From the NCBI RefSeq assembly GCF_001730285.1, contig NZ_MIJZ01000012.1, forward strand, positions 248,001 to 312,000: a stretch of DNA of 64,000 nucleotides, given 5' to 3'. This document shows positions 35,196-45,600 of the stretch, piece after piece; within the stretch, counting starts at the first letter, position 1, and every line of letters begins with the position of its first letter. The DNA comes from Enterococcus ureasiticus (GTDB lineage Bacteria > Bacillota > Bacilli > Lactobacillales > Enterococcaceae). Both the position numbers and the translations under genes were made by a program. The notes beneath the pieces were generated by a model. That model was given only the letters and a program-made list of their open reading frames with translations, ran no database searches and was not told where the DNA came from.

Positions 35196-36404
35196 ATGAC
35201 GGAACATTCAGAAGAAAAGTTATTCAATAAAGGTTTTATTAGCATCACCTTGATCAATTTTGTGGTCTATCTGGTTTATTACTTATTGATGGTGATCATT
35301 GCGGTAATTGCTCAAGACACTCTTCATGCTTCCTTAAGCCAAGCGGGTCTTGCCTCTGGAATTTATATTATTGGTACCTTATTTGCCCGCCTATTTATGG
35401 GAAAAATGCTGGAACTGCTTGGACGAAAAGCCGTTTTAAGATATGGCGCTTTGTTTTATCTCATCACAACAATTGCGTATCTCTATATTCCAAGTATCGG
35501 GATTCTTTATCTGGTTCGTTTACTGAATGGCTTTGGTTACGGAACAGTATCAACTGCAACAAATGCGATTGTAACTGCTTATATTCCTAAGTCAAAACAT
35601 GGTGAAGGGATCAATTATTACGGATTAAGCACTAGTTTAGCTGCCGCAATTGGTCCATTTATTGGAATGATTTTGTTAAATACAACAAGCTTTTATTTTA
35701 TTATTTTGTTTTCGATTGTGCTTATTTTCCTTACAACGATTGCTTGTTTTATCTTCCCGGTAAAAAATATTCAATTAAGTGCTGCACACAAAGCCAGTTT
35801 ATCTCGTTGGACAATTGATAGTTTTATTGAAAAAAAAGTGCTATTCATTTCTTTTATTGCCTTTTTGATGGGCCTTTCTTATTCAAGCGTGCTCTCTTTT
35901 CTTTCCTCTTATGCCAAAGTGATCGATCTGGTCAGCGCTAGTTCCTTTTTCTTTGTAGTTTATGCGTTGGTGATCACAGCTACTCGTCCAATGTCTGGTA
36001 GAATCTTTGATGCTCGTGGTGAAAATGCAGTGATGTATCCTAGTTTTATCTTTCTAACAGCAGGACTGTTGTTGCTGAGTGTGACAACAAGTAGTTGGAT
36101 GTTGCTTGTTTCTGGAGGATTGATTGGTTTGGGTTATGGTACGTTTATGTCTAATGGCCAAGCAATCTGTTTAAAAGCCAGTCCAAATAGTCATCGAATC
36201 GGTATTGCATTATCCACTTACTTCATTGGACTAGATCTTGGTTTAGGTGTCGGACCTTATGTTTTAGGCGAATTACGCAGTTTTCTTTCATTCCAAGGGT
36301 TATACTTCGTTGCAAGTTTGATTCCAGTGATTTGTACGATTCTTTACGCCTTATTTTACCGATCAAAAGCACCCATTTATGAAAATAAATTGAATGAACA
36401 ATAA
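35196..36404 (+). CDS. MFS efflux transporter
   Basis: 402 residues with 12 membrane helices and MFS loop motifs (GKMLELLGRKAVLRYG after helix 2, RPMSGRIFDARGENAVM in the second half). The frame opens at 35151 but the ATG at 35196 has GAAGGA upstream and begins the cytoplasmic tail. It resembles drug/metabolite exporters of the DHA1 type. Substrate unknown. A 60-residue protein gene follows 12 bases later in the same transcript. Confidence 0.85.
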   Translation: MTEHSEEKLFNKGFISITLINFVVYLVYYLLMVIIAVIAQDTLHASLSQAGLASGIYIIGTLFARLFMGKMLELLGRKAVLRYGALFYLITTIAYLYIPSIGILYLVRLLNGFGYGTVSTATNAIVTAYIPKSKHGEGINYYGLSTSLAAAIGPFIGMILLNTTSFYFIILFSIVLIFLTTIACFIFPVKNIQLSAAHKASLSRWTIDSFIEKKVLFISFIAFLMGLSYSSVLSFLSSYAKVIDLVSASSFFFVVYALVITATRPMSGRIFDARGENAVMYPSFIFLTAGLLLLSVTTSSWMLLVSGGLIGLGYGTFMSNGQAICLKASPNSHRIGIALSTYFIGLDLGLGVGPYVLGELRSFLSFQGLYFVASLIPVICTILYALFYRSKAPIYENKLNEQ

Positions 36405-36416
36405 AGGAGACCTATG

Positions 36417-36596
36417 ATGAATACAGATGAACATATGCTTGAAGTTTTACAAAAGACTTTAGCTAAAATTGACGAATTAAACGCTCGCTTAGGACATATT
36501 GAAAAAGATCTCACTTCGATCGATAAGTATCAAATGAATATGGATCACCATGCAAGAGCAATCGAAGCTGCGACCAAAAATAATAATATCATGTGA
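36417..36596 (+). CDS. Small coiled-coil protein co-transcribed with MFS transporter
   Basis: 59 residues starting MNTDEHMLEVLQKTL, continuous heptad pattern (LAKIDELNARLGHIEKDLTSI), no membrane segment. AAAGGAG precedes two adjacent ATGs (36414, 36417); spacing favours the second. It is followed directly by a terminator, so it is the last gene of the MFS transcript. Function unknown. Confidence 0.65.
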   Translation: MNTDEHMLEVLQKTLAKIDELNARLGHIEKDLTSIDKYQMNMDHHARAIEAATKNNNIM

Positions 36597-36602
36597 TCAA
36601 TC

Positions 36603-36656
36603 AATGAGAACAAAAGAAGCTTAGGGGACTAAGAAACTTTCGTTCTCATTTTTTTA
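36603..36656 (+). terminator. Terminator after MFS operon
   Basis: AATGAGAAC (36603-36611) pairs with GTTCTCATT (36642-36650) and a T run follows to 36655. Confidence 0.85.
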
Positions 36657-36735
36657 TCTTTTTAATCTAATTATCGTGTATTTTTATTGATTATTTTAAA
36701 ATAAGTATTATGATTCACAAAGGAGGGATAAAACT

Positions 36736-38232
36736 ATGAAAAGTTTTTTTATGAAGAAAAGTGATCAGCAGAACTTTGAACTATTCAAACTAATTTTATT
36801 TAGTAAAAATGGTCTCTCTGTCAATCTAATTGCAGAGAAATCTGATCTGTCATTAAATCTGATTTATCGAAAGCTTAAAGTACTTGATGATGACTTAGCG
36901 GAACTCTTTCCTCATGGACATGTTCGTCTGATTAAAAATGATATTCTTTTTACTATTTTTTTAGATAATTCGATAAATGTAAGCTTTGTTATTGATACAT
37001 TAAGACTTCATTATATCCAGCAATCCCATGAATATTTGATTTTTCATTCTGTGTTATTGAATTATTTTATTAGTGTTGAAGCGCTCTCTCAAAAGATCAA
37101 CTTAAGTGTAGCTCAAACCTATAAAAGTCTAAATACCATCAACAAAGTCTTAAGCGATTTCGACATTAAACTCATCTTTACAAGAGATAAATCGCGATCA
37201 AATTTTCAGGGGTTAGAGACAAATATTCGCTTATTTCTTTTTTATTATTATTGGTCGGTTTTTAAAGGCGTTGTTTGGCCCTTCAGAGACTCTTTAGCCT
37301 ATCTTCAAGATATTGATGTTCCCATATGTAATGTTTCACAATCTCAAAAGATGCGTTTGAAATATTATCAAACCATATGTGCATGGAGAATTCTTTATAG
37401 GAATAAGCTAATAGATCTTGATCCTGATTTTTTAGAAGTCATACAATTATTTAATACCATTCATCCAATCAAATTTTCAGTTGATATGAATATTTCTGGA
37501 GAAGCTCTTGCTCAAGAGGAAAGCTATTTTGGCTTTCTATGTCGGCTTTTTATCTATAATACTGATACAACAGCTCAGAAGCTAGACATAGCTACAGCCT
37601 TTATTGAGTCTGATTTGCCACTTTCTGAGAGTTGTACATTTATTTTGGATAGAGTCTATGCAGCATATGATATCAAGCCCAAGCGTGAAGATTATCTTTT
37701 TTCTTATTACGCTCTCTTGATTGCATTGACCTCTATTACATACTTGTCCATCGATAATAGTGAATGGCTTGAAAACGACCAAAATCTCTCTAATTTAGGC
37801 ACTGATTTTGCTGATTTTCCGCAAATAGAAATCGAACTTTCAGAACTTGCACAACAATTATTTTTGGAAGCACCTTATCTTTGCGAATTAAAATCAAAAG
37901 GTTTTTTCACCTATATTGTTTATTTATTTTATTTCTTTATAGACTCCTCTAAAAAGTCACAACAGTTAAAAATTTGTATTCAATATTCAAAAAATCAAAT
38001 CACCACAGCAGAAATGAAAAAAAGTCTCTCAAGTTTCTTTAGCTCTGAATCGATTGTCTTTATTGATGAATCTGAACAATCAGATATTCTGATTTCTGAT
38101 TGTTATGAAAAAGATTACCCTAATGAAAATTTCTTTTATTTTGATAACCCTTTGGATAAAAATGAATGGCAATCATTATTAAAATATGTTAGTAACAAGT
38201 TATATAAAACTATCTTTTACAAACAAATATAG
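36736..38232 (+). CDS. Mga-family transcriptional regulator
   Basis: 498 residues, the normal length of Mga/AtxA-type regulators. An N-terminal winged HTH (about 25-70: FSKNGLSVNLIAEKSDLSLNLIYRKLKVL), a second HTH-like segment (about 115-160: LSQKINLSVAQTYKSLNTINKVL), a helical PRD-like middle and a C-terminal EIIB-like part (FYFDNPLDKNEWQSLL). AAAGGAGG lies 9 bases before the ATG. Mga regulators control surface-protein and virulence genes according to sugar-phosphotransfer status. The target here is unknown; the nearest candidates are on either side. Confidence 0.8.
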   Translation: MKSFFMKKSDQQNFELFKLILFSKNGLSVNLIAEKSDLSLNLIYRKLKVLDDDLAELFPHGHVRLIKNDILFTIFLDNSINVSFVIDTLRLHYIQQSHEYLIFHSVLLNYFISVEALSQKINLSVAQTYKSLNTINKVLSDFDIKLIFTRDKSRSNFQGLETNIRLFLFYYYWSVFKGVVWPFRDSLAYLQDIDVPICNVSQSQKMRLKYYQTICAWRILYRNKLIDLDPDFLEVIQLFNTIHPIKFSVDMNISGEALAQEESYFGFLCRLFIYNTDTTAQKLDIATAFIESDLPLSESCTFILDRVYAAYDIKPKREDYLFSYYALLIALTSITYLSIDNSEWLENDQNLSNLGTDFADFPQIEIELSELAQQLFLEAPYLCELKSKGFFTYIVYLFYFFIDSSKKSQQLKICIQYSKNQITTAEMKKSLSSFFSSESIVFIDESEQSDILISDCYEKDYPNENFFYFDNPLDKNEWQSLLKYVSNKLYKTIFYKQI

Positions 38233-38282
38233 CTGTTACTTAAATTTAGTCTATCACAACCTTTTTTTCTGTCTCAGATAAT

Positions 38283-38324
38283 AAAAAATCAGAGCCGTTA
38301 ACATGTTAACGACTCTGATTTTTT
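38283..38324. terminator. Bidirectional terminator between mga-like and metQ-like genes
   Basis: Arms 38283-38294/38296-38302 pair with 38305-38311/38313-38324, one mismatch, with A run left and T run right. The right end overlaps the metQ-like stop codon. Confidence 0.88.
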
Positions 38325-39144
38325 AAAACGCTGTTGTCAACGTCTCACTATATTTCGTTTCCAGTAACTCTCGAACTTTATCACTCGTCATTGCTTTTTT
38401 CAATGCTTTGATTTTATCTGAATCTTTGTTGTCTTCTCTAGCAACTAAACTGATTGCAAAACGATCATCTACTTTTTCCTCGAGTAAAATAGCATCTTTC
38501 GGTGTTAAACCAATTTTCGCAATATACGTTGGATAGTTGTAGACCATCGCGATATCCTTTTCATTATACGCTTCTGCTAGATTCAATAAATCAACAGATA
38601 CCCATTCAAATTTTTTCGGATTTTCAACAATGTCTTTGATGGTTCCATTAAAGCCAACGCCTTCTTTTAGTTTGATTAGACCTGCATCGTCTAAGATTGC
38701 CAATGCACGGCCTTCATTCGAAACATCACTTGGTATTGCAATTTTTGCACCTTCTGGAAGATCTTGGATATCTTTATATTCTTTAGAATAAAAACCAACT
38801 TTAGCATTGTATATTTTTTGTACTACAACTAAATTACCATCTTTTTCTCCGTTGAATTTTTGCATGAATGGCTCATGTTGGGCAAAGTTAGCATCGATTT
38901 CTTTGGCATTCAGTAACTCATTGTATTGAATATTATCATTGACTTGCACTAATTCTACTTTGTAACCGGGTTCAATTTCTTTTGCAGCTAGCTCAACTAC
39001 CTCAACAGTTGATGGAATATGCGAAGCAACTTTGATAACTTGGTCTTCTTTTTTCTCTGTATCAGCCGCTTTTTTCTGACCTCCACACCCTACAACCGCT
39101 ACCCCCGCCAACACTAACATACTAATCCATAATTTTTTTTTCAT
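38323..39144 (-). CDS. MetQ/NlpA-family substrate-binding lipoprotein
   Basis: 273 residues with a lipoprotein signal (lipobox VVGC, cysteine 20) and the NlpA/MetQ fold: VIKVASHIPSTVEVVELA, IDANFAQHEPFM, AKIAIPSDVSNEGRALAILDDAGLI, then MVYNYPTYIA. The family binds methionine most often, but several members bind other small ligands. It is the last gene of an operon starting with a lipoate-protein ligase gene, so a lipoyl compound is an alternative ligand. AGGAG precedes the ATG. Confidence 0.85.
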   Translation of the reverse strand: MKKKLWISMLVLAGVAVVGCGGQKKAADTEKKEDQVIKVASHIPSTVEVVELAAKEIEPGYKVELVQVNDNIQYNELLNAKEIDANFAQHEPFMQKFNGEKDGNLVVVQKIYNAKVGFYSKEYKDIQDLPEGAKIAIPSDVSNEGRALAILDDAGLIKLKEGVGFNGTIKDIVENPKKFEWVSVDLLNLAEAYNEKDIAMVYNYPTYIAKIGLTPKDAILLEEKVDDRFAISLVAREDNKDSDKIKALKKAMTSDKVRELLETKYSETLTTAF

Positions 39145-39161
39145 GATTTTGCTCCTAACTA

Positions 39162-39836
39162 TTATTTTTTATTTATTTTTTTAGCCAACCAGCTACCGCT
39201 GATCTGTATCAAACTGACAAAAATGATCATAAGGACAATGGCCGTATACATCACAGCATATTCGTAGCGTTGATAGCCATAACGCAATGCAAAATCACCG
39301 ATCCCGCCACCGCCGATCACCCCCATTACAGTTGAATAAGAAACCATACTAATAATTACTGACGTCAAAGCCAGGACTAACCCCGAACGCGCTTCAACAT
39401 ACAAAAAACGAAAGATCAATTGAAACTTGGTACTGCCTAAAGATCGTGCAAGTTCTAAAATATCATTGGACATTTCTAAGAGCACTTGTTCCACAAGCCT
39501 GGCGTATATTGCGACGGCTACAAAACTTAACGGTAAAGCTGCGGCATACGTACCAAAGGCTGTTCCTAATACAAATCGAGTAAAAGGAATAAGTGCAACC
39601 ACAAACAATAAAAAGGGGAAGGAACGAACAATATTAATATAGCCATTCAAGAAAATTCCTATCCAATGATTGGATTTAGTTGGTGTTTTTTTCGTTAAGT
39701 AAACAAAGGTTCCAAGCGGTAATCCCAGCACCACTGCAGCAAGGATCGAAATCATAATCATGATGCCACTTTCCGACAAAGCTTTTGTCAGTTCTGGAAG
39801 GTAGTAATTAATTTTATCTATATACTCTGTCATCAT
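39162..39836 (-). CDS. MetI-like ABC permease
   Basis: 224 residues with five membrane helices and the permease loop ILELARSLGSTKFQLIFRFLYVEARSGL. The ATG overlaps the end of the ATPase gene (ATGATG around 39833-39836), indicating coupled translation. It forms the membrane channel with the 243-residue ATPase. Confidence 0.87.
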   Translation of the reverse strand: MMTEYIDKINYYLPELTKALSESGIMIMISILAAVVLGLPLGTFVYLTKKTPTKSNHWIGIFLNGYINIVRSFPFLLFVVALIPFTRFVLGTAFGTYAAALPLSFVAVAIYARLVEQVLLEMSNDILELARSLGSTKFQLIFRFLYVEARSGLVLALTSVIISMVSYSTVMGVIGGGGIGDFALRYGYQRYEYAVMYTAIVLMIIFVSLIQISGSWLAKKINKK

Positions 39837-40564
39837 CCCAAACTCTCCCGAACTCTTTCATAATATGTCTCAAATTGTGGCTGTTGTTGTCCTTTTTGAA
39901 TTGCTAGCGTTTCCAGCACTTTGCCCTTTTCTAAAATAGCGGTTCGATTGCATAACTGCTTGATCAAATTTAATTCATGGCTGACGATAACCATCGTTGT
40001 TCCGAAAGTTTGATTGATTCTCCGTAATAATTCCATGATGTCATATGCATTTTGTCCGTCTAAGGCCGAAGTTGGTTCATCACAGAGCAATATTTTAGGT
40101 TGTGTGATCAATGCTCGAGCAATACCTACACGTTGCTTTTCACCGCCACTAAGTTGTTTGGGATAATGCTCTCCTTTCTCTGACAAACGGACAAAGTCCA
40201 ACACTTCCTGGACCCGTTGTTGATCATAGGTCTTATTTAAACGCAGAGGAAGGGCTATATTTTCGTTCACCGTTTGGTTGTAAAGCAAATTAAATTGCTG
40301 GAAAATCATGCCGATTTGTTTACGATTTTGTCGTTGTTCTGCCTCATTTAACTGCATCACATCAACTCCAGCTACTTTGACTGTACCTTGACTTGGTTGT
40401 TCTAACGTATTGATCATTCGTAATAGCGTTGATTTTCCAGAACCACTTTCACCGATCACACCAAATAATTCATGGTCTTTTATTTGCAGGTTGACATTAT
40501 CTAGGACTTTAACAGTCGCTTTATTATGGCTATAGTTTTTCGAAACTTGTTCAAAAGTAATCAT
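39833..40564 (-). CDS. MetN-like ABC ATPase lacking the regulatory NIL domain
   Basis: 243 residues with Walker A GESGSGKSTLLR, Q-loop FQQFNLLYN, signature LSGGEKQRVGIARAL and Walker B LLCDEPTSALD. Classical MetN proteins are about 340 residues with a C-terminal NIL domain that senses methionine; here the protein ends after the ATPase core. This loss suggests the transporter is not inhibited by methionine and may carry another ligand. Confidence 0.87.
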   Translation of the reverse strand: MITFEQVSKNYSHNKATVKVLDNVNLQIKDHELFGVIGESGSGKSTLLRMINTLEQPSQGTVKVAGVDVMQLNEAEQRQNRKQIGMIFQQFNLLYNQTVNENIALPLRLNKTYDQQRVQEVLDFVRLSEKGEHYPKQLSGGEKQRVGIARALITQPKILLCDEPTSALDGQNAYDIMELLRRINQTFGTTMVIVSHELNLIKQLCNRTAILEKGKVLETLAIQKGQQQPQFETYYERVRESLG

Positions 40565-40579
40565 GTTATTTCCTCCAAC

Positions 40580-41593
40580 TTAATCGACCAATAACTGAAT
40601 AAATTCAGCTTTAGAAACATTGTTAAAATAATCGCCTACTGTGATTTCAGCTAATCTTTGCTTAATTGCTTCCTGATCATATTGACACCCAATCAATAAA
40701 TCCGCTATTTCCTCTGTTTCTTTTTGGCTAAAATAATCACCGTAAATCGCAATGGATGAAATTCGACCTTTTTCTACAGAAATATTGGCTTCTATTAAGC
40801 CAGCTTTGAATTTCTCCTCTCTCTTTATCGTATACTTTGGTTCCTCACCAAATACCCAAGCCTCATTTCCATAAATCTCTAAGACTAATTGATCGATTGC
40901 CAGTTCATCTTCTTGTGTTAACTGATACTCCTTTTTTTTGATCTCTTCCATGGTTTTAGCGTTAAATAGATGTAGCAATAATCGATCTCGGAATCCTTCA
41001 GTGGACATTGCTTGATATTCTTTCGCTAGATAAGGTTTGAGATTGGTCACTCGGCTTTTGACAGACTTCGTTCCTTTTGATGCTAACTTTTTCTCAGAAA
41101 CCGTCAGAACTCGACTTACCTCATCTAAATCAACATCTAGCATCAAGGTTCCATGTGAATACATTTTTTTATTCTTCGTATACATAGCATTTCCAGAGAA
41201 TTTTTTTCCATCAATCAGTAAGTCATTTCGGCCGCTGATTTCAGCACCTGTTGCGCCCATCTCATGTAACGCCTCGATGATTGGCTGTGTAAATAACTTA
41301 AAATCCCCAAAAGACTCATGGTCTGCATTCACAACAAAGCTAAAACTCAAATTCCCCAAATCATCATACACCGCGCCACCACCAGACAATCTTCTAGTAA
41401 TCGTGATCTGATGATCCTTTGCATAATTCAAATCGACTTCTGCTCGTACGTTCTGATTGCGCCCAACGATAACACAAGGTTTTTGAATATAAAATAAAAC
41501 AAGCGGTTCATCGAATGTTTGTTGATTTAGTAGATATTGTTCCGTCGCTAAATTCCGGCGGATATCCTGAGAGGGCATAATAACAAAATACAT
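40580..41593 (-). CDS. lplA: Lipoate-protein ligase A
   Basis: 337 residues with the LplA core: [21 protein letters not shown] (about 73-93), [18 protein letters not shown] with the lipoyl-AMP-binding lysine, and [14 protein letters not shown], plus the C-terminal accessory domain ([23 protein letters not shown]). It activates free lipoate with ATP and attaches it to E2 and GcvH proteins. It leads the operon, 15 bases before the metN-like gene, hinting that the transporter supplies lipoate or a related compound. Confidence 0.9.
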   Translation of the reverse strand: MYFVIMPSQDIRRNLATEQYLLNQQTFDEPLVLFYIQKPCVIVGRNQNVRAEVDLNYAKDHQITITRRLSGGGAVYDDLGNLSFSFVVNADHESFGDFKLFTQPIIEALHEMGATGAEISGRNDLLIDGKKFSGNAMYTKNKKMYSHGTLMLDVDLDEVSRVLTVSEKKLASKGTKSVKSRVTNLKPYLAKEYQAMSTEGFRDRLLLHLFNAKTMEEIKKKEYQLTQEDELAIDQLVLEIYGNEAWVFGEEPKYTIKREEKFKAGLIEANISVEKGRISSIAIYGDYFSQKETEEIADLLIGCQYDQEAIKQRLAEITVGDYFNNVSKAEFIQLLVD

Positions 41594-41885
41594 TTTATTC
41601 CTCTTTTCTCATAATTTAGCTTTCTGATAAAAGTGCTTTCAATAGAAAAGGCAAAAATTTTCTGATAATTCCAACAACAGATTTAGTCTATCATTCCTAA
41701 TTATAATATTACATATATATGCTCAAAAAAGCTCTATATTATGAGGAAAATCGATATTTTATATAACAGAAATTTGTATTTAATACAGTTTTTAGTACAC
41801 AAAAATTGTAGTTTAGTTGAGAGGAATCAATTTCAATGACTATACAAAAATTAAAATTCCACATCATTCTCATAGCGCAAGAAAA
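41594..41885. other. Upstream region of lplA operon
   Basis: AT-rich, with a minus-strand TATAAT at 41700-41705 and TTGAGC at 41721-41726 only 15 bases apart, a weak promoter. No S-box or T-box motif was seen, which argues against methionine-type control of the operon. Confidence 0.45.
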
Positions 41886-41922
41886 GGGTGAGACAAAAGT
41901 AAAAAAAACTTTTGTCTCACCC
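41886..41922 (-). terminator. Terminator of the NRPS operon
   Basis: Perfect 14-base arms at 41886-41899 and 41909-41922. On the minus strand the stem is followed by TTTTC. It lies 54 bases after the thioesterase gene and marks the end of the synthetase operon. Confidence 0.88.
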
Positions 41923-41975
41923 TATAGTCAGGTTATAAGTAACTAAGACATAGATTGAACACCTACATCGCACAT

Positions 41976-42662
41976 TTACTTTATTTTATTCTTAATAACC
42001 GAAAGAATCTCCTGTACATTATTTCTAATAAAGAAGTGATCTCCTTGGAAAATCACTTGTTGACAGTCGGGTCCGATTAGATCGATCCACTCCTTCAACT
42101 CACTTTTGTCCTCTTTTGTTCCGTTAAAGATCAACACTGGGCAAGCTATTCTTGTTTTCTGCCAGTTAAAACTGAATTGATTTAATAAGGTCAAGTCTTC
42201 TCTTAAATAGTCAGTTACTAGCTCTAAAAGTTCAACCTCTTCAATCACTTCTTTAGGAATCCCGCCTAGTTTAAAGAAAAATTGATTGAATTTTTTAGCT
42301 GGCGCACTTAGAATCGCTTCATAGCTCTTTGAACGAAATATTTCGCTTCCAGAAAATATTAACAATTTTGGTTGCTTGATTGTCATTTTTTCGATTTTTT
42401 TATAAATATCTGCAACAACTCTTGCTCCCATACTATGACCAAACAAAATATATTCTTTGGTAAAATCCACACATTCTAATACTTGCTTCATGGTTTTATC
42501 AATCAATGTCCGCCAAGTGTCCGCTCTTTCAACAAAGCTTCTACGACCGCGTCCGTCATATTCAATTTGAATAATTTCAACTTCTGAATCATTCAATGCC
42601 AGCCATTCTTTATACGGATTTACGATACTTCCTGCATAAGGAAACATTACTAATTGAATCAT
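41976..42662 (-). CDS. Type II thioesterase of the NRPS operon
   Basis: 228 residues of alpha/beta-hydrolase fold. The serine is in GHSMGAR, the acid in FNGTKEDKS and the histidine in FQGDHFF; MFPYAGSIVNPYKEW is the typical type II start. The frame is open to 42704, but the ATG at 42662 follows GCGGAG and begins at the conserved strand. Type II enzymes clear misprimed acyl groups from carrier domains. It follows the last synthetase gene by 22 bases. Because no synthetase carries its own thioesterase, it might also help product release. Confidence 0.88.
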   Translation of the reverse strand: MIQLVMFPYAGSIVNPYKEWLALNDSEVEIIQIEYDGRGRRSFVERADTWRTLIDKTMKQVLECVDFTKEYILFGHSMGARVVADIYKKIEKMTIKQPKLLIFSGSEIFRSKSYEAILSAPAKKFNQFFFKLGGIPKEVIEEVELLELVTDYLREDLTLLNQFSFNWQKTRIACPVLIFNGTKEDKSELKEWIDLIGPDCQQVIFQGDHFFIRNNVQEILSVIKNKIK

Positions 42663-42684
42663 CTTTTTCTCCGCTCTCCATTCT

Positions 42685-45600
42685 CTAACGTAATTCCAGT
42701 TCAAATTGATCGCAAGCTTTTTGCAGGAGCTTATCCAATTGATTTTTCTGGCTGATATTTTCTGGATAAATCAGTACTAATTGATCTAAATACTTGTTGA
42801 TCACGATCTCGAATCCGTCAATATGAGTCATTTTTTCCACTTGTTTTTTGGTCATCGCAAAAGTCTCCGTCGTCAATTCAAAAGACGTTTGATTATTGAT
42901 TGAATAAATTTCTTTACTTGTATAACGACTATCGATTTTACTTAACTCATCGATCAAGCTGATTTGATTCTCTAGCTTTAATTGCTGTAATTGCTGCATT
43001 TGCTCTTGTATACTGCTGTTTGACTGATCAAGTAACATAGGCCATAGATCGATAAATGGTCCAATCAATTGCGCAAAATCAGCTGGTAAGTACTTTCTAT
43101 TTTCGTGCACTACATAGACTGGGACTGCTTTAAAATTATCGATTTTCTGATTTTTCCGAATGACTATTTGAGCTAAATACAAAATAAATGCCCAATGATT
43201 TTCAGCATAATAGTTTTTTGTCTTTTCACCTAAATTTAGTGTAGAAAAACTAATGGAAAATTGTTCTTCTGGCTCTTGGTTAGCATACAGATACTCTTTG
43301 CTTTTCTTAAATAGTGAAAGATGTTCCTCAAGTTCTTTCAAATCTGCCTTCTCTTTGTTATTAGATTGAAGCAGAGTATAGTCGATTACGACTTTGGGAT
43401 TTTTTACTGGGTTCATGATGTACTCTTTTATGTGATCATAAAAGATCCCTTCACTATACTTATCCCAAATACTATGAGAAATCAGCAGATGTAAAATCGT
43501 TGTTTGTTTATTTATTTTGGTAAGCAGCATGTGATACAGATTATTTGATTTTCCATTTTTAAATCCTGCAGCCATTTTGCCTTTTATTTCTTGTTGGAAA
43601 AGGAACCTTTCCTCTTCAGATCTGGTACTTAAATCAACGAACGGAATAGTAAGGGTCTCATTCAATTGGTGCTCATGCAAAACATACTGATTTCCCTGAT
43701 AGCTATAACTTGTTCGCAACATTGCTTGTTCTTCAACTACTTGTTTTATAGCCTTCTCTATTCGTTCTTGATCCGTTGTGTGCAGTTCAAATGGCGCATA
43801 GACCATGGTCTCTTCCAAGGTGTCTAAAAACATTCTTTGCATTGCTGAAGGTTGGATTGTTTGCTTAACCGGACAGTCCTGCCAACTGAGTGGAATAAAC
43901 AAATCGGCTTCAACTGTCGTTTGCGGCGGTTCACTTTGTAAAAAGCGTACTATTTGGTCAATTTCTACTAAAAATCGTTCGCTTACTTTTTTGATAAATT
44001 CTTCTGAAAAGAGACGATTATCATAAACGATATTACTATTCAAATTCTTGTTTACAATCACTAAATTGACTGCAATCGGTGTTCCAAATTGATTGTTAGG
44101 ACTAACTTCATCGCCTTGCGGTGCTGGGCTCATCGTAAATAACTGCTCTGATTGTTGTGACTCATTAAACTCACCTGAATAATTGAACGTCACCATTGGT
44201 TCATTTTTAGAAATTTCTGGTCGTATAGTCTTAGCCAGTCCATAGCCGATGCCATTTTTAGGAACTTCATTCAATGAACGGCTGACTTCTAAAATATCAG
44301 CTTCTAAACTAGAATTTCCTAATGAAAAAGCAACTGGATAAGTAATCGTAAACCAACCTACTGTCCGATCGATTTCAATTTCTTCTGTCAATTGTTCTCT
44401 TCCATGTCCTTCCATCAATAATGAAACAGCTGAATTTCCAGTAACATTAGCAAGTGTTCTGGTTAAAGCCGTAATCAAGATTTCATTGACATAGAAATGA
44501 TTGAAACGATTTTTCTGTGTTAAAAGTTCACTTGTTTTTTCTACACCCAACTGAGTGGAAAGGATCATTGAGCGATTATTTCTTTCAGCGCTTACGTGAT
44601 CTTGCAACTGACTCTTCTCAACAATCGCTGCTGTTTCTTGCCAAAATGATAGTTCTTTTGCTAGCGCTGCGCTCTTACTATAATCCGCTAATTCTTGACT
44701 CCATTTTTGATAGGCCATTGTTTTTAAAGGCAATTTGATTTGCTGGTTCTTCATAAGTTTTTTATATGCTGCTTCAAGGTCTTCTAAAATGATCTTCCAA
44801 GAAATTGTATCCACAACTAAATGGTGCGCAATCAACAACAACAAACTCCGTTCCTTAAATTGATATATAACTGCTTTAAAAACTTGGCCATTTGCTAACG
44901 AAAGATTTGCCTGAGCGCTATTGCTCAATTTTTGTACGGTTCGATAGATTTCTGTTGTTTGATCAAACCAGTCGATTGGCTGACTTTCTTGTTCAAAGTC
45001 GTAATGATCTACGGTAAAAGAGGCTACCGTATCTATCGTTTTTATTGATTGCCCGCCACTATATTCTGCTCTTAACATATCATGATGGCTCATTATTGCT
45101 TGTAATGCTTTTGTTATTTTTGCTTTATTTAATTGCTCTGTCGAAAATTCTAGCATGATCGATTGATTAAAGTGATTTGGCTCAGCTAATTGTTCATCAA
45201 TGAATTTTTTTTGAATCGGCGTAAAAAGAACCGCTCCTGTCACTTCGCTTTGGTCGAGAGCTATTTTTTTATTTTGTTTAAGATTTTGACTTAGTTCCTT
45301 GATCGTGCGATATTGAAGAATATCATTGATCGTTAAGGAATAACCTTGTTCTTTCAGTTTTGATACAATGCGAATAGCTTTGATTGAATCGCCACCTAAA
45401 TCATAGAAATCTTCATTTATCCCAATCTCATCTAGATTAATAATTTCCTTAAAAATTGCTAAAATATTCGTTTGGACTTGTGTTTCCGGTCGTTCTTTTT
45501 CTTCTTTATTCAGATTATCCTTATATTCAGGTAGTTGATCGACTGCTAATTTTCCATTTTTAGTAATCGGTAACGAATCTAAAAGAATAATCTCTTTTGG

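Noticed and set aside
41594-41885. Methionine riboswitch upstream of the lplA/metNIQ-like operon
   Set aside because: No S-box or T-box consensus blocks are visible.
42663-42704. Overlap of the thioesterase frame with the end of NRPS 3
   Set aside because: The extra N-terminal codons precede the GCGGAG ribosome site; the ATG at 42662 is the likely start, so the genes do not overlap.
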